Source: Dichetophora obliterata
Lineage: Eukaryota > Arthropoda > Insecta > Diptera > Sciomyzidae
NCBI GenBank assembly: GCA_963920525.1
Contig: OY986436.1
Location: forward strand, 7,304,501 to 7,368,500
Length of the DNA: 64,000 nt
Direction of reading: 5' to 3'
Shown: piece after piece, positions 21,880 to 33,082 of the stretch
Layout: the number at the start of each line of letters is the position of its first letter
Position numbering within the stretch: position 1 is the first letter of the stretch
Notes under the pieces: generated by a model
What the model saw: the letters and a program-made list of their open reading frames with translations, nothing else
The model's database searches: none
Told to the model about the DNA's origin: nothing
Translations under genes and position numbers: made by a program

Positions 21880-22672
21880 GGCGAGTCAGCTTGCTGGCTC
21901 TTCCCTTAGAGTTTCTGCTTGAGATGTCGCACTTGCGGTGAGAACCAATACTTGGTTCGTCCAACGCAGTCGGCATACTCTGCATTTTTGGTCGCAGTGA
22001 CTCAATGGTGAGCAAGCTTGCTGGTTCTTCCCTTTGAGTCGCTGTGTGAGATGTCGCACCGGCGGTGAGAACTATCTTTGGTTCGTCCAACGCAGTCGGC
22101 ATACTCTACGGGGGGTTTGCTTGGGTTTTGGCGCCGGGACTAGATGGCGAGCCAGCTTGCTGGTTCTTCCCTTTTAGTCTCTGTTCGAAACGTCGCACTT
22201 GCGGTGAGAACCAATCTCCGGTTCGTCCAACGCAGTCGGCATACTTTTGTTTGTTGTTTTGTTTATTTTACTCGGCCGCAGTAGCTCAATGGCGAGCCAG
22301 CTTGCTGGTTCTTCCCTTTGAGTACCTGTTTTAGACGTCGCACTTGCGGTGAGAACCAGTCTTTGGTTCGTCCAACGCAGTCGGCATACCTTTATTTGCT
22401 AGTTTGTTTATTTTATCAGGGTCACAGCGACTCTATGGCGAGCCAGGTTGCTGGTTCTTCCCTTAGAGTCTCTGTTTGAGTAATCGCACTTGCGGTGAGA
22501 ACTAGTCTCTGGTTCGTCCAACGCAGTCGACATACTTAAATGGGGGTTGTTCGGATTTGGTCACAGTGACTCGATGGCGAGCCAGCTTGCTGGTTCTTCC
22601 CTTTGAGTCCTGTTTGAGACGTCGCACTTGCGGTGAGAACTTGTCTTTGGTTCGTCCAACGCAGTCGGCATA
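21880..22672. repeat. Minisatellite, six units of 126-146 bp
   Basis: Each unit ends in GGTTCGTCCAACGCAGTCG(G/A)CATA and contains GCGAGCCAGCTTGCTGGTTC, then TTCCC, then GTCGCACTTGCGGTGAGAA. The shared TTCGTCCAACG block falls at about 21956, 22082, 22222, 22367, 22513 and 22651. Units carry GCTTGCTGG and GCGGTGAGAACC palindromic stretches. The open frames here are by-products of the repeat. Confidence 0.9.
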
Positions 22673-23099
22673 TATATTAAATTATTTATTGATTATATCT
22701 ATTTACATGATGCGAACCTCATAGAGGTTTTTCCATCATGATTGTCTCTAAAAATATTAAATGTGAGCATTACTTCAGATTCTCTTAGGATACGAGCCCC
22801 TGGCAACAATCAACCACCGACTACCGCTCTACCGATTACCGAATTACCGATTGCTAATCTACCGATTACCGAAATACCGATTGCTAATCCACCGATTTAC
22901 CGAATACCGATTTTGTCCTCAACTGGACTCACAACCTTCGACCGCTTACAATTGCCCGCCTACATTCACTTTTACCCAAGCTACTGACGTCACGCTGCAT
23001 TAAGTATTTTTAAGGAGAATATATCAATAAAGTACAAAATTATAATATTAAACCAACACCGACTGCGTTCTTATTTAATGGAAGTTTGTGGATCTTACA

Positions 23100-24439
23100 C
23101 TCGATCCTGGCAAGGCTGAGCTGACCTCAGCCAGAAGATAAAATCACTGTTACAACTAAGGGAATGATGGTAGATTGAATCTCGCTAATTTCAAACAGTA
23201 AATGTTAGGAAGGTAAGCAACTACCGGATCAATATACTGTTACCTTTGGAATTTGAGAACAGGCGACAGGGAAACCTAAATAGTCTGAGTTGTGTCCACT
23301 GAGATTGAGGAACCTGATGATATAGTGACAGGCCTAATGAAGTTTCCGCCTTAGTCTTTCATGTCAGAGAGTTTTGATGACTTTTGATATGATGTAGATG
23401 ATTATTGCGGCCAAAAAGTAATGGGTTATATTATTGGTATTGATACTGATATGACCCAAGGTTATTAAAATAACCAAGTCATGTATAAATTCAAGTAGCT
23501 GAAAGTGCCACGGTCATGAATTGCGTCAATCTGACGACTATATATAGAATAGATGGGGTTCTGTTGCATGTTATTAGGGGAACCTTTCAAAGTGGTCTTT
23601 TTTTAATTCTGAACGGGCGTTGGCCGACGCTTCATATTTGTCCCAAGCTTTGGAGCACCGTTGAATTAAGCCATCGCGGCAGGGGTCAGCGTTAAAAACA
23701 TAGTGGCTTTCTGTATGTCTGTCTGTGATCACGACAACAGCCCTAATTTTAGAGGTATCATAACGGAATTCAAATATATCAGCTTTATATTAAAAAATAC
23801 AGATGAAATTTCAAAATGATCCAAATCGGATGAAAATCACGTCTACCTCCCATACAAAGTGACTTTACCAAAACGGTAAATCTGCTTAAATCACACAAAA
23901 ATAATTTTTATGACTACAAATTTCGCACATAAGCTTTAATCTTTAATATACACTTTGAGTATGAAATTTGTAAAAATCGAATGAGAGGCACGCCTAACTC
24001 CTATAAAAAATGACTTTATAAAAACAGTAAATGCTCTTAAATTCCACAAAATTGAGTATAATAGCTTCAAATTCTGCAAAATAAGTTTGAATTTTAAGTA
24101 TACATTAGATGCTGGGAAACTGTTAAAAAAAATTAATATTCCGCCCACCTCCCATACAAAGTGACGTCATCTTAATAATAAAAATTTTACGAATTCCAAA
24201 ACAAGAAACATGAATGCTTGACTTAAAATTGTGCACATAAGCTTTTATAAATAAAAAAGACTCTGAAGTTTCAAATAAGGTAAAATTAAGGCCATGATGG
24301 TATTTTAACTTCGGTCCAGTTGAAGATAATTCCTTACTAGTTTTATTTAACACTAGCAGACCACTATTGTACGCCACGGACGTTTCTTTTATCAATCTCC
24401 ATTAGACAATACATGCCAATGTTGACAATACATGTCAAA
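23100..24439. other. Non-coding segment with dispersed repeat motifs
   Basis: CTACCTCCCATACAAAGTGAC-type motifs occur near 23845 and 24150, with a weaker one near 24000. They are embedded in similar text (AAATTTC-GCACATAAGCTTTAAT), suggesting a degenerate tandem of about 150-300 bp period. GACAATACATG is directly repeated at about 24404 and 24424. No gene recognised. Confidence 0.4.
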
Positions 24440-25815
24440 CGAAATATTTATTTATTTTTATTTACTTCAATAGTCTTTGAACAATATTTCTTACAGACTA
24501 GACTAGGAAAAAGTTATTACGAAAGAAATTAATTACAAAATGGTATTAAGAAAAATTCTCGTTTATAATATTGAAACTTATAATATTGAACAAATTCAAT
24601 ATTCTATAAATAGGCGCGTTTGCAGTATAATTGGTGCGACACATTTCCAAATACAACCGATCCAAATTCCTAAGAGTCCTTGCAGGCACATTAAAATTTA
24701 TTAGTTCCAACAATTTTGGACTATCAACTACCCCATAAATAATGTCATGGACAAAAGAAGTGACAAAATATTTATCCTAATCTAAAAAGAATTCAGGCCA
24801 ATTAACAGACATCGTGAACTATAAGACGGCATTGAACCTTCAAAATTAAGAGAGCGTAATGCAACTCTAGTGAAAGATTTTTGGATGCGTTCAAGTCTCA
24901 ACTTATGCGCAGCATACTGTGGGTTCCACACCACTGCTGCATGTTCAAGTCCAGGCCGAACCAAACTAGTAAACAACGATTTCCAAGTATAAGGATCCAT
25001 AAAGCATGAAGCATTACGACGTATAAAAGCCAGCATAGCGTATGCCTTCGGAATAATATAATCCAAATGTGGGACAAACATTGGTAGACCTCGAATAGGA
25101 CATGAAAACACATTTCTCTAGATTCAGAAAGAGACAGTTTTTAGAGCACCAATCATACAGTTTATCAATTTCACTTCAGATTTCACTTTGAATCCACCTC
25201 ATTTCTGACTTTAAGGAAAATTGTGAGGCCATCAGCATATAACAAACAATTACTGTGAGAAAAAAGATATGTTATATCATGAATGAAAAGAATAAAGAGA
25301 AGAGGTCCCAAAATGCTACCTTGAGTAATGCCAGACGTAGCAACATATGCGAAGGATTTCACATTATCAAAAGCTACAATGCACTGCCTATTGGATAAAT
25401 AGGAACTTATCCAGCTAAGGAAACTTGAGTGAAAACACATTCTCTGCAATTTTTTAACCAAGAGGAGATGGGAGACCTTATCAAAGACTTTCAGTCTTTG
25501 TAGTCAGTGTAGACCACATCAACTTGCTAACTCTTCTAAACAAAGATAAGCAATATTCAGAGAAAGTTACCAAATTAGAAACAGTTGACCGACCGGACAT
25601 AAGACCATGCCGATAAGGAGAAATAATATTCTCTACAGCGAAAAACAATTTAATCTTAACAATCGATTCAAACAATTTCGAAATGGTCGAAAGCTTTGAA
25701 ATTGGTCTATAATTTTGACATTGTTTTTCGAACCCGATTTATGTATAGGTGTTACATAAGAACTTTCCAGCCGTCTATAAAAAAGCCCGAGCTAAGCGAC
25801 TTATTAAATATTATC
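24440..25815 (-). pseudogene. Broken Jockey-type non-LTR retrotransposon RT
   Basis: The minus strand encodes, in several frames, an RT from FNKSLSSGFF...GWK (about 25790), through HGLMSGRSTVSNL (25600), SGITQGSILGPLLFILFIHD (25340) and YADGLTIF (25230), to VRPGLEHAAVVWNPQY (24960) and RIQKSFTRVALRSLNF. The catalytic YADD has become YADG, which should abolish activity. There are several frameshifts and stops (near 25740, 25490, 25180 and 24780). The 5' part (ORF1, endonuclease) is missing. The 3' end probably lies at the ATTTATTTATTTTTATTTA run near 24447. It is related to, but clearly diverged from, the 16922-19793 element. Confidence 0.8.
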
Positions 25816-26675
25816 ATTAAGGCATAGGTCACAGAATACATACATTTTTTAGAAGGAAAGAATAAAGACCATCGAAACTTAATTTTTTTTAATTAAGTTT
25901 ATTAAAACTCTCGAAACACAAACGTGTGAAAAGTAAACGAACAAGATGAGCTGATTTCTTAAACAACTTCACAGTTTAATAAAATATTCTTCCTAAAATA
26001 CTTCTAAAAAGTACTGTAGCACACACATGAAATTTTAAAATTTTTTCATAAAAATCGGCCCAGTATTAGAGTTGGCCTGGAACAAAAAATTTTTCACTTC
26101 AATAACATGACACATTTTTATGTGAAATAATTTTTTAAATTTTTTTAACAAATTTTTTTTTAGAGATAATTACGATTTCATTAATTTGCTATCAATAACA
26201 TTCACTTGTCTTGAAAACTAGAGAAAATCGTAGTGCAATAATGTTTTGAATATAAGATCGTAACCAAAGCAAAAAAATAATAAAAACGGAAATTGCAATT
26301 TGTACACTTTTTTACAAGACATAACATTTTTTGCCACAAAATTTGTTGTTCTTTTCTATTATGAAAATAGCAATGGTACCCGTTAGATTTTTGTGACGAC
26401 ATGTGGCGACATTTAATTTTTTCAATATGTTGTTTTTATATTTTGAAAAAACAAATGCAAAGCTGACATCATACTTTTCTATCCAAAAAGTTAAAAAATG
26501 AATTAAAAAAAGATATTTTTGACTGAATGGATGATATTTACTTTACATAAAAAAACAAAAATCACAGAGCTGCGAAAAAGATACAAATAAAAGTACAGAC
26601 ATTGATCAAGCAAAAATTACATCAACAAAGTAAGCTCGAGTTTTCAACAATAACAAAGGAAAACTAAAACAACAT
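25816..26675. other. AT-rich segment without gene
   Basis: A short palindrome of the ACTTAATT...AATTAAGT type lies near 25880-25903. No coding frame or element end recognised. It may include the unrecognised 3' flank of the Tc1-like element. Confidence 0.35.
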
Positions 26676-27623
26676 TTAATAACTCGTATTACCACTTCGG
26701 ACTTTGATGACAGCTTCGCATCGGTTTTTGATTGAAAGGATTAATTTCCTGATAGTTTTCTCTCTTTTAGAGGAATAGATTCTTTGCCATTCCTCTAGAA
26801 GCGCTGACTTCAAGCCATCCACGGTTAGTGGAGCCACATTTCTGGCCCATACTCTTCTTTTGAGCTCGTCCCGCATACGTTCGATTGGGTTCAGGTCCGG
26901 GCTTCGGGCGAGCCAGTCCATCAACTCAATGATGGGTTCAGCAAGAAAGCGACGCACTGATGTTGCCACGTGGGACGAGCATTATTCTGCATAAAACTAA
27001 AGGAGTCCCCTAAAATTGCTCGGTAAGGCACAGCATGCTCCGGCAGGATTTCTCGGATATAGCGTTCAGCCCTTAAACCACTTTCTCTGCCTCCACCATG
27101 CATAAAAAGCAGATCTGTTTTTCGTTTTATGATATTCCAGCCCACATCATACAAAATCCTCCCCCGTACGCCACTGTTCTTCTAATACAACATTGTGCAT
27201 AACGCCCACCTGGCCTCCTATAAGATGCGTTCTCTTCTATCGCTGACATGTATGCACATTCTGTACTCATCTGAGAAGAGAACCGAGCTCCATTGTTTAA
27301 GCTCCAATCTGCATGCTGTACAGCAAATGTAAGACAGGCTTGACGGTGCACTGTAGTCAGTTGTGGGTCTGTTGCCAGTCTTTTTGGGATGAGGGAAGCT
27401 TCCTTAAGTCTTCTTGTTATCGTCCACTCACTAACAGTTACTCCATGCAATTGCAACAACTCTTTCTGGAGCTCCCTGTGACGATAAATCGGTCATCTCT
27501 TGCAGAAGTAGTGCGTTGTTCACTTGATCCCGGTCCATGACTAACGGAACCGGTCTCCTGGTATCTTCGGTAGACTCTAAATACCGAAGATTGGCTATGA
27601 TGCAATTCGCGGGCAATATACAC
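26676..27623 (-). pseudogene. Tc1-like transposase, multiply frameshifted
   Basis: Minus-strand fragments in order: a helix-turn-helix region with ARELHHSQSSVFRVYRRYQE and a Gly-Pro-Gly linker (27610-27520), VSEWTITRRLKEASL (27440), the first catalytic block LFSDEYR (about 27275, readable only in a shifted frame), GWNIIKRKTDL, FMQNNARPTW (about 26985), and DWLARSPDLNPIERMRDELK (26915-26860). This is the DD34E layout. The second catalytic Asp, in the QDNARP motif, is Asn here. Frameshifts occur near 27440, 27290, 27140 and 26960. Dead copy. I could not find matching terminal inverted repeats on both sides. Confidence 0.85.
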
Positions 27624-27805
27624 GGTTTAAAATCTTGAACTAAATTTTAAGCTTTTTTGAATTACATATAGGACAAAACCGAAAAAAGATTATTTTTTAA
27701 TACAAGGAAGAGTTTAAAAATTTCTAATCCAAAAAAGATAAGTTTTTAGTCCGCAGAAAGTTTAAAATAACCAATATAAATATCAACTTAAAATAAAAAA
27801 ATTTT

Positions 27806-27870
27806 CTACTCAGTTCATGATTTGAACACACGTCCTCTGATGTGCTGGTCCAACACCTTATCCACTTGTT
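27806..27870 (-). other. tRNA-like sequence (degraded tRNA gene or SINE head)
   Basis: On the minus strand, AAGTGGATAAGGTGTTGGA resembles a D-arm/A-box and GTGTTCAAATC resembles a B-box, spaced as in a tRNA with an intervening anticodon-arm-like stretch. Complete acceptor pairing was not seen. It adjoins the 3' end of the CR1-like element. Confidence 0.4.
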
Positions 27871-28282
27871 CATTATTATTATTATTATTATTATTTATTT
27901 ATTTAAGTAATCATAAGTACAATAAGAGCTATGCTCTTTTATAGTACAACATAAATGCATAAATATAATTAATTTACATTAAATTTAATTAAAATTAATA
28001 TTAAAATTTAAATTAAAATGAAAATGAAAATGAATAATTTTATATTAAAAATTTGAAATTAAAGTTAAAGTTAAAAACTAAAAATGAAGTATAATAACAA
28101 CTGTTTAAAACAGAATCAAAAATAATGACCTTAATTTTTAAACAAAATTATCTTTATGTTATTTTTTTATTTAAAGAATATAAAAAATAAAAAAAATTAA
28201 AGTTAAGTTAAGATTAAAAAAAGTTTCTGATACAAATAATAGATAAAGAATAGATAACATAGAGAAGTAAGGAAGTGAAAAG

Positions 28283-29505
28283 CTATTGAGTAGAGAAAAA
28301 TGAAAAGATTGATTGCCTGAAAGGACCTCTCCCAGTGACCTCCCTAAGCCATCTTGGCAAAGCATTCCACAACCTAATGGCGTTAATGAAAAACAGGTGG
28401 GAAGAGTTTAATGAGTTGTGCCTCGGAACTATCAGAACATGGCTTCTACTTGACATACAAAACTGAAGTTTTTCATGCAGATAGCAAGAAGTTTTCCCAT
28501 GGATTAGTTTGTGCAGGTAAATACAGTTTCTAGCATTTAGGTAAGCAGTTATGTCGCATCCAAGTATTGCATTTCGGAAACGAGACAAACGATCGTATTT
28601 TCGGAGACCATACACATAGCGCGTGGCGTAATTAAATGCAATTTGAATTTTTAACTGGGAAGATGAACCAAGCTTACTATAAACTATGTCTGAATAAGAA
28701 ATGATTGGTAAAATTAGCTGTATGACTAATCTACGTTTAATTTCAGTAGGAGTAACACTAGCAGACATTCTTAAGTTTCGTAGGACATAATAAACTTTTT
28801 GGACTATACTATTAACATGATCTACACAAGACAAAGAAGAATTAATGTAGAAACCTAGGTTTACTACTTTCGACACCACAGTCAGTTTGCTATTACCAAT
28901 AAACAGATCAGGGACATCAACGACACAAGTTTTACTTTTACATATAGGAAGAACATACGATTTGGCAGCGTTTAGTTGAAGGCCATTACTTTTGGCCCAC
29001 TCATTGATGCTACTGAGATCCTCATTTAACCTACAACACAGATCATCAAGAAGCCCAGTTCGTCGCGAAAGATAAAGCTGGATATCATCTGCATAAGCAT
29101 GAACAGATGCATTCCGGCAAACAATAAAGATGTCGTTTATAAAAATTGAAAATAACAGAGGACCTAGTATAGAGCCTTGTGGAACACCACTTACTACTAA
29201 TTTGTATGACGAGGATACCTGACCAACCTTAACTCTTTGCATTCTATTACACAAATAACTAGACATTAGATTAACAGCACTATCACAGAACCCAAAAAGA
29301 TACCTAAGCTTTTGACACAAATAACTATGATTGACTTTATCAAAGGCCTTGGAAAAATCAAGTAAGCAGAGTAAAGTCATAGAGCCGGCATCATATTCGG
29401 GTCTAATATCATCAAGAACCTTTACTACCGCTGAGGAACACCCATGCCCTGCCCTAAAACCAGACTGATAGCGGGATAGCAGTTTTTTCTCAGAAAGATA
29501 TTGAC
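28283..29505 (-). pseudogene. CR1/Jockey-type RT, catalytic and C-terminal half
   Basis: The frame is open back to the insertion junction (it encodes YQSGFRAGHGCSSAV upstream of the ATG at 29380). From that ATG: LDFSKAFD at residues 7-14, SGVPQGSILGPLLF at 64, the catalytic YADD at 96-99, and the C-terminal region with INEWAKSNGLQLNAAKS, then LILPIISYSDIVY, then FINAIRLWNALP near the end. This part has no internal stop, and all RT core motifs are intact. It is a pseudogene only because its 5' half is severed by the insertion. The 3' UTR (27894-28282) is AT-rich. Confidence 0.85.
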
Positions 29506-29516
29506 TAATTTGTTGA

Positions 29517-31304
29517 GCCTCGAAATGAGGCTCGAAAATTTTTCGAAAAAATAAGACGCCTTGTCGATGGTTTTAAAACCGGGGCCTCTTCCTGCAAGGA
29601 TGAAAACGGGAATCTAGTGACAGATGTCCAGAGTACACTGACGTTATGGAGGGAACACTTCTCTAAGCTTCTAAATGGCGACGCTGACAACAATCCCGCC
29701 AATAGAGATGATATTCCGGAAACCCCAATTTTGGATGACAGCGTTGAGGTTCCGCTGCCCGACTATAATGAAGTTCTGACAGCTATAGCTAGGCTTAAAA
29801 ATAACAAAGCCGCGGGAGCTGATGGCTTACCTGCTGAGTTGTTTAAGAACGGAGGCGAAGCTCTACTTAAATGCATTCACGAGCTTCTATGCAGAATATG
29901 GTCGGAAGAATGCATTCCGAACGATTGGAATCTCAGTGTGCTCTGCCCAATCCACAAGAAAGGCGATCCCACTATCTGTGCCAATTACCGTGGGATAAGC
30001 CTTCTTAATATCGCATATAAGGTCCTGTCGAGCGTTTTATGTGAAAGATTGAAGCCCATTGTAAACGAACTGATCGGACCTTACCAGTGTGGCTTCAGAC
30101 CTGGAAAGTCCACCATCGACCAGATTTTCACGCTACGACAAATCTTGGAGAAGACTCAAGAAAAACAAGTCGACACCCACCATCTTTTTGTCGACTACAA
30201 AGCCGCCTTCGACAGCCCAATAAGGAAGCACCTGTACTCCACCATGTCTGAATTTGGTATTCCTGCAAAACTAATACGACTTTGCAGGATGACACTGAGC
30301 AACACCAGCAGCGCAGTTAAAATCGGGAAGGACCTCTCCCCACCATTTATTACCGAACGAGGTTTCAGACAAGGTGATTCCTTATCGTGCGACTTTTTCA
30401 ACCTAATGATGGAAAAGATCATCCGAGCTGCTGATCTGAGACGTAGTGGCACAATATTCTACAAGAGTGTTATGCTGCTTGCGTATGCTGATGACATCGA
30501 TATCATTGGCCATAATACGCGCGAAGTCAGTGCAGCATTTTCCAGATTAGAAAGAGAGTCAAGTCGAATGGGTCTGGCAGTGAATGCAGACAAGACGAAA
30601 TACTTAGTGTCAACAAACAAACAGTCCCAGCGTCTTGGAACCCACGTTACCGTTGACAATACCTCCTTCGAGGTTGTGAAGAACTTCGTTTATCTGGGAT
30701 CCAGCATTAATTCTACCAACGACATCAGCATTGAGATCAAACGAAGAATAACTCTTGCCAACAGGTGTTACTTTGGGCTCAGTAGGCAATTGAGAAGCAG
30801 AGCCCTCTCTCGACGAACGAAAATCACGCTCTATAAATCGCTCATCATGCCCGTCCTACTTTACGCATCACAAACCTGGACGCTGAGCAGTTTAGATGAA
30901 AAGACTTTAGGAGCATTCGAGAGAAAGATTCTTCGTAAGATCTACGGACCAATCTGCGTCAATGGCGAGTACCGAATACGGTGGAATGATGAACTGTATG
31001 AGCTGTACGCTGACATCGACATAGTCAAGCGCATTAAAATCGAGCGGCTTCGCTGGCTTGGTCATGTTCAGCGCATGAAAGACGATGCTCCAGTGAAGAA
31101 AACATTCGATTCGGTACCCAGCGGCGGTCAACGCAGAAGAGGACGACCGCATCTTCGTTGGAAAGACCAAGTAGAGGACAACCTGACGAAGCTTGGAATT
31201 TCCAACTGGCGCCAGCAAGCGAAAGACAGAAATGGCTGGCGCAAATTCTTAGATGAGGCCAAGACCGACATACGGTTGTAGCGTCAACTAAGTAAGTAAG
31301 TAAG
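29517..31304 (+). mobile_element. 5'-truncated RTE-like retrotransposon nested in the CR1-like element
   Basis: Bounded by the exact 11-bp duplication TAATTTGTTGA. It consists of one uninterrupted frame, then about ten bases, then tandem GTAA (31288-31304). The 3' end is the same type as in the 12512-12877 copy. It lies antisense to its host element. Because the host frame resumes exactly, the insertion is younger than the host copy. Confidence 0.92.
29518..31281 (+). CDS. RTE-like reverse transcriptase, 5'-truncated but uninterrupted
   Basis: The frame is open from the truncation point (ARKFFEKIRRLVDGFKTG is encoded upstream of the GTG at 29617), giving 587 codons without lesions. Numbered from 29617: AAGADGLPAELFK near 65, NYRGISLLNIAYKVL near 123, CGFRPGKSTIDQI at 158, FVDYKAAFD at 191-199, FRQGDSLSCDFFN at 250, the catalytic YADD at 290-293, LVNADKTKY-type at about 325, VYLGSSIN near 360, and the C-terminal RLRWLGHVQRM, GRPHLRWKDQVEDNL and NWRQQA blocks. 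The endonuclease is missing, so it is not autonomous, but the RT has all its core motifs. The true start was upstream of the truncation; neither the GTG nor any internal ATG is the native start. Confidence 0.85.
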   Translation, partial: PRNEARKFFEKIRRLVDGFKTGASSCKDENGNLVTDVQSTLTLWREHFSKLLNGDADNNPANRDDIPETPILDDSVEVPLPDYNEVLTAIARLKNNKAAGADGLPAELFKNGGEALLKCIHELLCRIWSEECIPNDWNLSVLCPIHKKGDPTICANYRGISLLNIAYKVLSSVLCERLKPIVNELIGPYQCGFRPGKSTIDQIFTLRQILEKTQEKQVDTHHLFVDYKAAFDSPIRKHLYSTMSEFGIPAKLIRLCRMTLSNTSSAVKIGKDLSPPFITERGFRQGDSLSCDFFNLMMEKIIRAADLRRSGTIFYKSVMLLAYADDIDIIGHNTREVSAAFSRLERESSRMGLAVNADKTKYLVSTNKQSQRLGTHVTVDNTSFEVVKNFVYLGSSINSTNDISIEIKRRITLANRCYFGLSRQLRSRALSRRTKITLYKSLIMPVLLYASQTWTLSSLDEKTLGAFERKILRKIYGPICVNGEYRIRWNDELYELYADIDIVKRIKIERLRWLGHVQRMKDDAPVKKTFDSVPSGGQRRRGRPHLRWKDQVEDNLTKLGISNWRQQAKDRNGWRKFLDEAKTDIRL

Positions 31305-31315
31305 TAATTTGTTGA

Positions 31316-32345
31316 ACCATAAGTTTTTCACATACCTTTGACAATGGTGACAGTATACTTATAGGCCTATAATCATTCGCACCAGATGGATTTTGCTTTT
31401 TAGCTAGAGGTGTAACGATGGCAATTTTCCACATGTCAGGAAAGGAGGATATTATAAAGCAATGATTTATAATGTGCGTAAGAGAAGTTATTATGTGAGG
31501 TAGTAAAAGTTTAAAGAATTTGATGGGAATGCCATCTTCTGCAATTGCATTTGATTTTATCTGCATAACACAGTTTCCAACATCAATTTCACTAACCGTT
31601 TCAAACTTAAAAGACTGTGGTATAGTCAGGTTGTCACTGGAAAGCGTAGAGGTATCATTAGAGGTAGAAAAAATGTCAACAAAAAAATTATTTAAAATCT
31701 CAGGATCTTCATTGCATTCATTACGATTTTTATTACATAACCCAAGTCTTTTTATGTTGTTCCACAAAGTTTTTGAATTAAGGGATGAATCTAGTTTCTC
31801 AGAAAAAAATCGTGTTTTGGCCTGTCTTACTAACAGAACAGCTTCATTTCTAGCCAAGCGAAAAGATTCCCAGTTTTCAGGAGATGGTCTGATTTTCCAT
31901 ATTTTCTGTAATTTGTTTCTTTTTTTAATGCTATTAGACACGTATTGGGTGAACCAGGGACAAGAGACATTTTTCACGGTTGTCGTACGTAGCGGTACAT
32001 GTTTGTCAAAAAGATATGTAATCGGTGCTAAAACAGACCTAAGCTTATCGTTTATATTATGGTGAAGCCAACATTCATTGAAAGATAACATTGACACATC
32101 GAGGAACAGGGACTGATAGTTAATATTTTTGAAATCACGGAAAGAAAAATTATTAATCACGGAAAGTTGCATTACGAGACAAATTAACATTTAACGAACA
32201 AAAGATTAAATCGTGGTCAGATAGAAAATAGAGTTGATCGAACAGAGAAACTACTGAAAGATCAGAAACAATAAAATAATCAAGTAGACTAGAAGTGAAA
32301 TTATTGCAGTACCGCGTGGGTACAGTATCATTTACAACTGATCAT
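31316..32345 (-). pseudogene. CR1/Jockey-type ORF2, endonuclease C-terminus and RT N-terminus
   Basis: The upstream frame (about 32335-32165) encodes the end of the endonuclease, including FLSDHDLIFCSLN with the SDH catalytic motif. A frame change near 32160 coincides with a small duplication of TTTCCGTGATT. The main frame (32190 downward) encodes the linker with CPWFTQYV, KRNKLQKIW and RLARNEAVLLVRQAK, then the RT start (DGIPIKFFK, MWKIAIVTPLAKK, NDYRPISILSPLSKVCEKL). It stops at the retrotransposon junction. The few residues encoded below 31316 come from the GTAA tail of the inserted element. Confidence 0.85.
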
Positions 32346-32384
32346 CTCAGTTGTTAAAAAGGTTTCACTTATTTTGCATCATTA

Positions 32385-32470
32385 CGAAAGTAAGTAAGCT
32401 TGCTGTAAGTAAGAAAGCAAGCAAGAAAAAAAGTTGGTTCGAGACCCAGCTAAATTAAACTGAAATAAAA
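32385..32470 (+). other. B-box-like sequence, possible SINE or tRNA fragment
   Basis: GGTTCGAGACC at 32436-32446 fits the RNA polymerase III B-box consensus exactly and sits in TTGGTTCGAGACCCAGC, which pairs like a T-arm. No good A-box is visible upstream, where AAGTAAG/AAGCAAG repeats lie. Probably a fragment. Confidence 0.25.
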
Positions 32471-33082
32471 AAAAATGTGGAAGAAAATTGCTTTTGAATG
32501 AAAAAAAAATATGTGAGTCAGTTTCATTGCTCGCCAGTGAAAATTTCAAAACTTTACTGGCGAACATTTAATCAATATTTCTAGAAGTATTTAGAGACAA
32601 TTCCTAGACACGGACACTGCAATCTATCTTGAACAGGTTGTGGAATGCACTTGTCTCAACCCATTTATTTTATTAAGAATGAAGAAGGAATATCAAAAAG
32701 CTGAACTGTCTTAAATAAAAATTGTCCAGAACCATGTGCGAAGTATAGGAGTCTATTTATTATTGAGTAAAAATGTTTTCTAATTGGCGTCTAACTCAAC
32801 TTTGTAGACATTTAATACTTTATTAAGAACGAATCTTTTTTAACGGCTAAATAGTGTCTTTTATCTTTGCTTTTAATATTAAATTCTTAATTTTATTTTT
32901 TAAGTTAAAAGAACTACCAATTTTGACAAGAAAAAATGGTGAAAAATTGACTCAGGCTAATAAGTTAATAAAGTAAGGTCATAGATTTTTGATTTTTTGA
33001 TTTCCTAAAAAAAAAAAAATAAATAAAAAAATTAAAAAGTTTGCGTGCCATTTTCGACGCGCGACTAGAATTTAATCTTTAA
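32471..33082. other. AT-rich segment without gene
   Basis: TCGCCAGT(G)AAA...TTTACTGGCGA (32528-32561) is a small inverted repeat of unknown role. No coding frame recognised. Confidence 0.35.

Larger units (their letters stand above)
21044..23099 (+). mobile_element. Candidate solo LTR (~2 kb) with internal tandem arrays
   Basis: The segment begins TGTGTAT after TTCGA and ends CTTACA before CTCGA, so TG...CA ends are flanked by 5-mers differing at one position. An AATAAA signal lies at about 23028, some 70 bp before the end, as in an LTR with a short R-U5. Inside are an 80-bp tandem (21187-21346), a TIR element (21445-21869), a six-copy array (21880-22672) and short ACCGATTACCGAAT-type repeats (22845-22915). 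No retroviral coding sequence is adjacent. The imperfect flanks leave the call tentative. Confidence 0.3.
27872..32345 (-). mobile_element. CR1/Jockey-type retrotransposon, split by an RTE-like insertion
   Basis: The minus-strand element runs from an endonuclease C-terminus (about 32340) through RT to a 3' end of (TAA)n repeats at 27872-27893. A plus-strand RTE-like element (29517-31304) sits inside the RT domain. It is flanked by an exact 11-bp duplication, TAATTTGTTGA (29506-29516 and 31305-31315). Omitting the insert and one copy of the duplication, the RT frame is continuous between the 31288-32190 and 28283-29380 parts. The 5' end is truncated inside the endonuclease. The TAA-repeat tail recalls I-type and CR1-like ends, so clade assignment is loose. 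Confidence 0.85.

Noticed and set aside
21863..22334. Open frames on both strands in the minisatellite
   Set aside because: Residues follow the 126-146 bp DNA repeat; no conserved start or domain.
22707..22741. Hairpin CATGATG...AACCTC-ATAG-AGGTT...CATCATG as a terminator
   Set aside because: Bacterial-type terminators are not expected here; probably a structural feature of the repeat-rich segment.
31520..32065. 181-codon plus-strand frame
   Set aside because: Antisense shadow of the CR1-like ORF2 on the minus strand.
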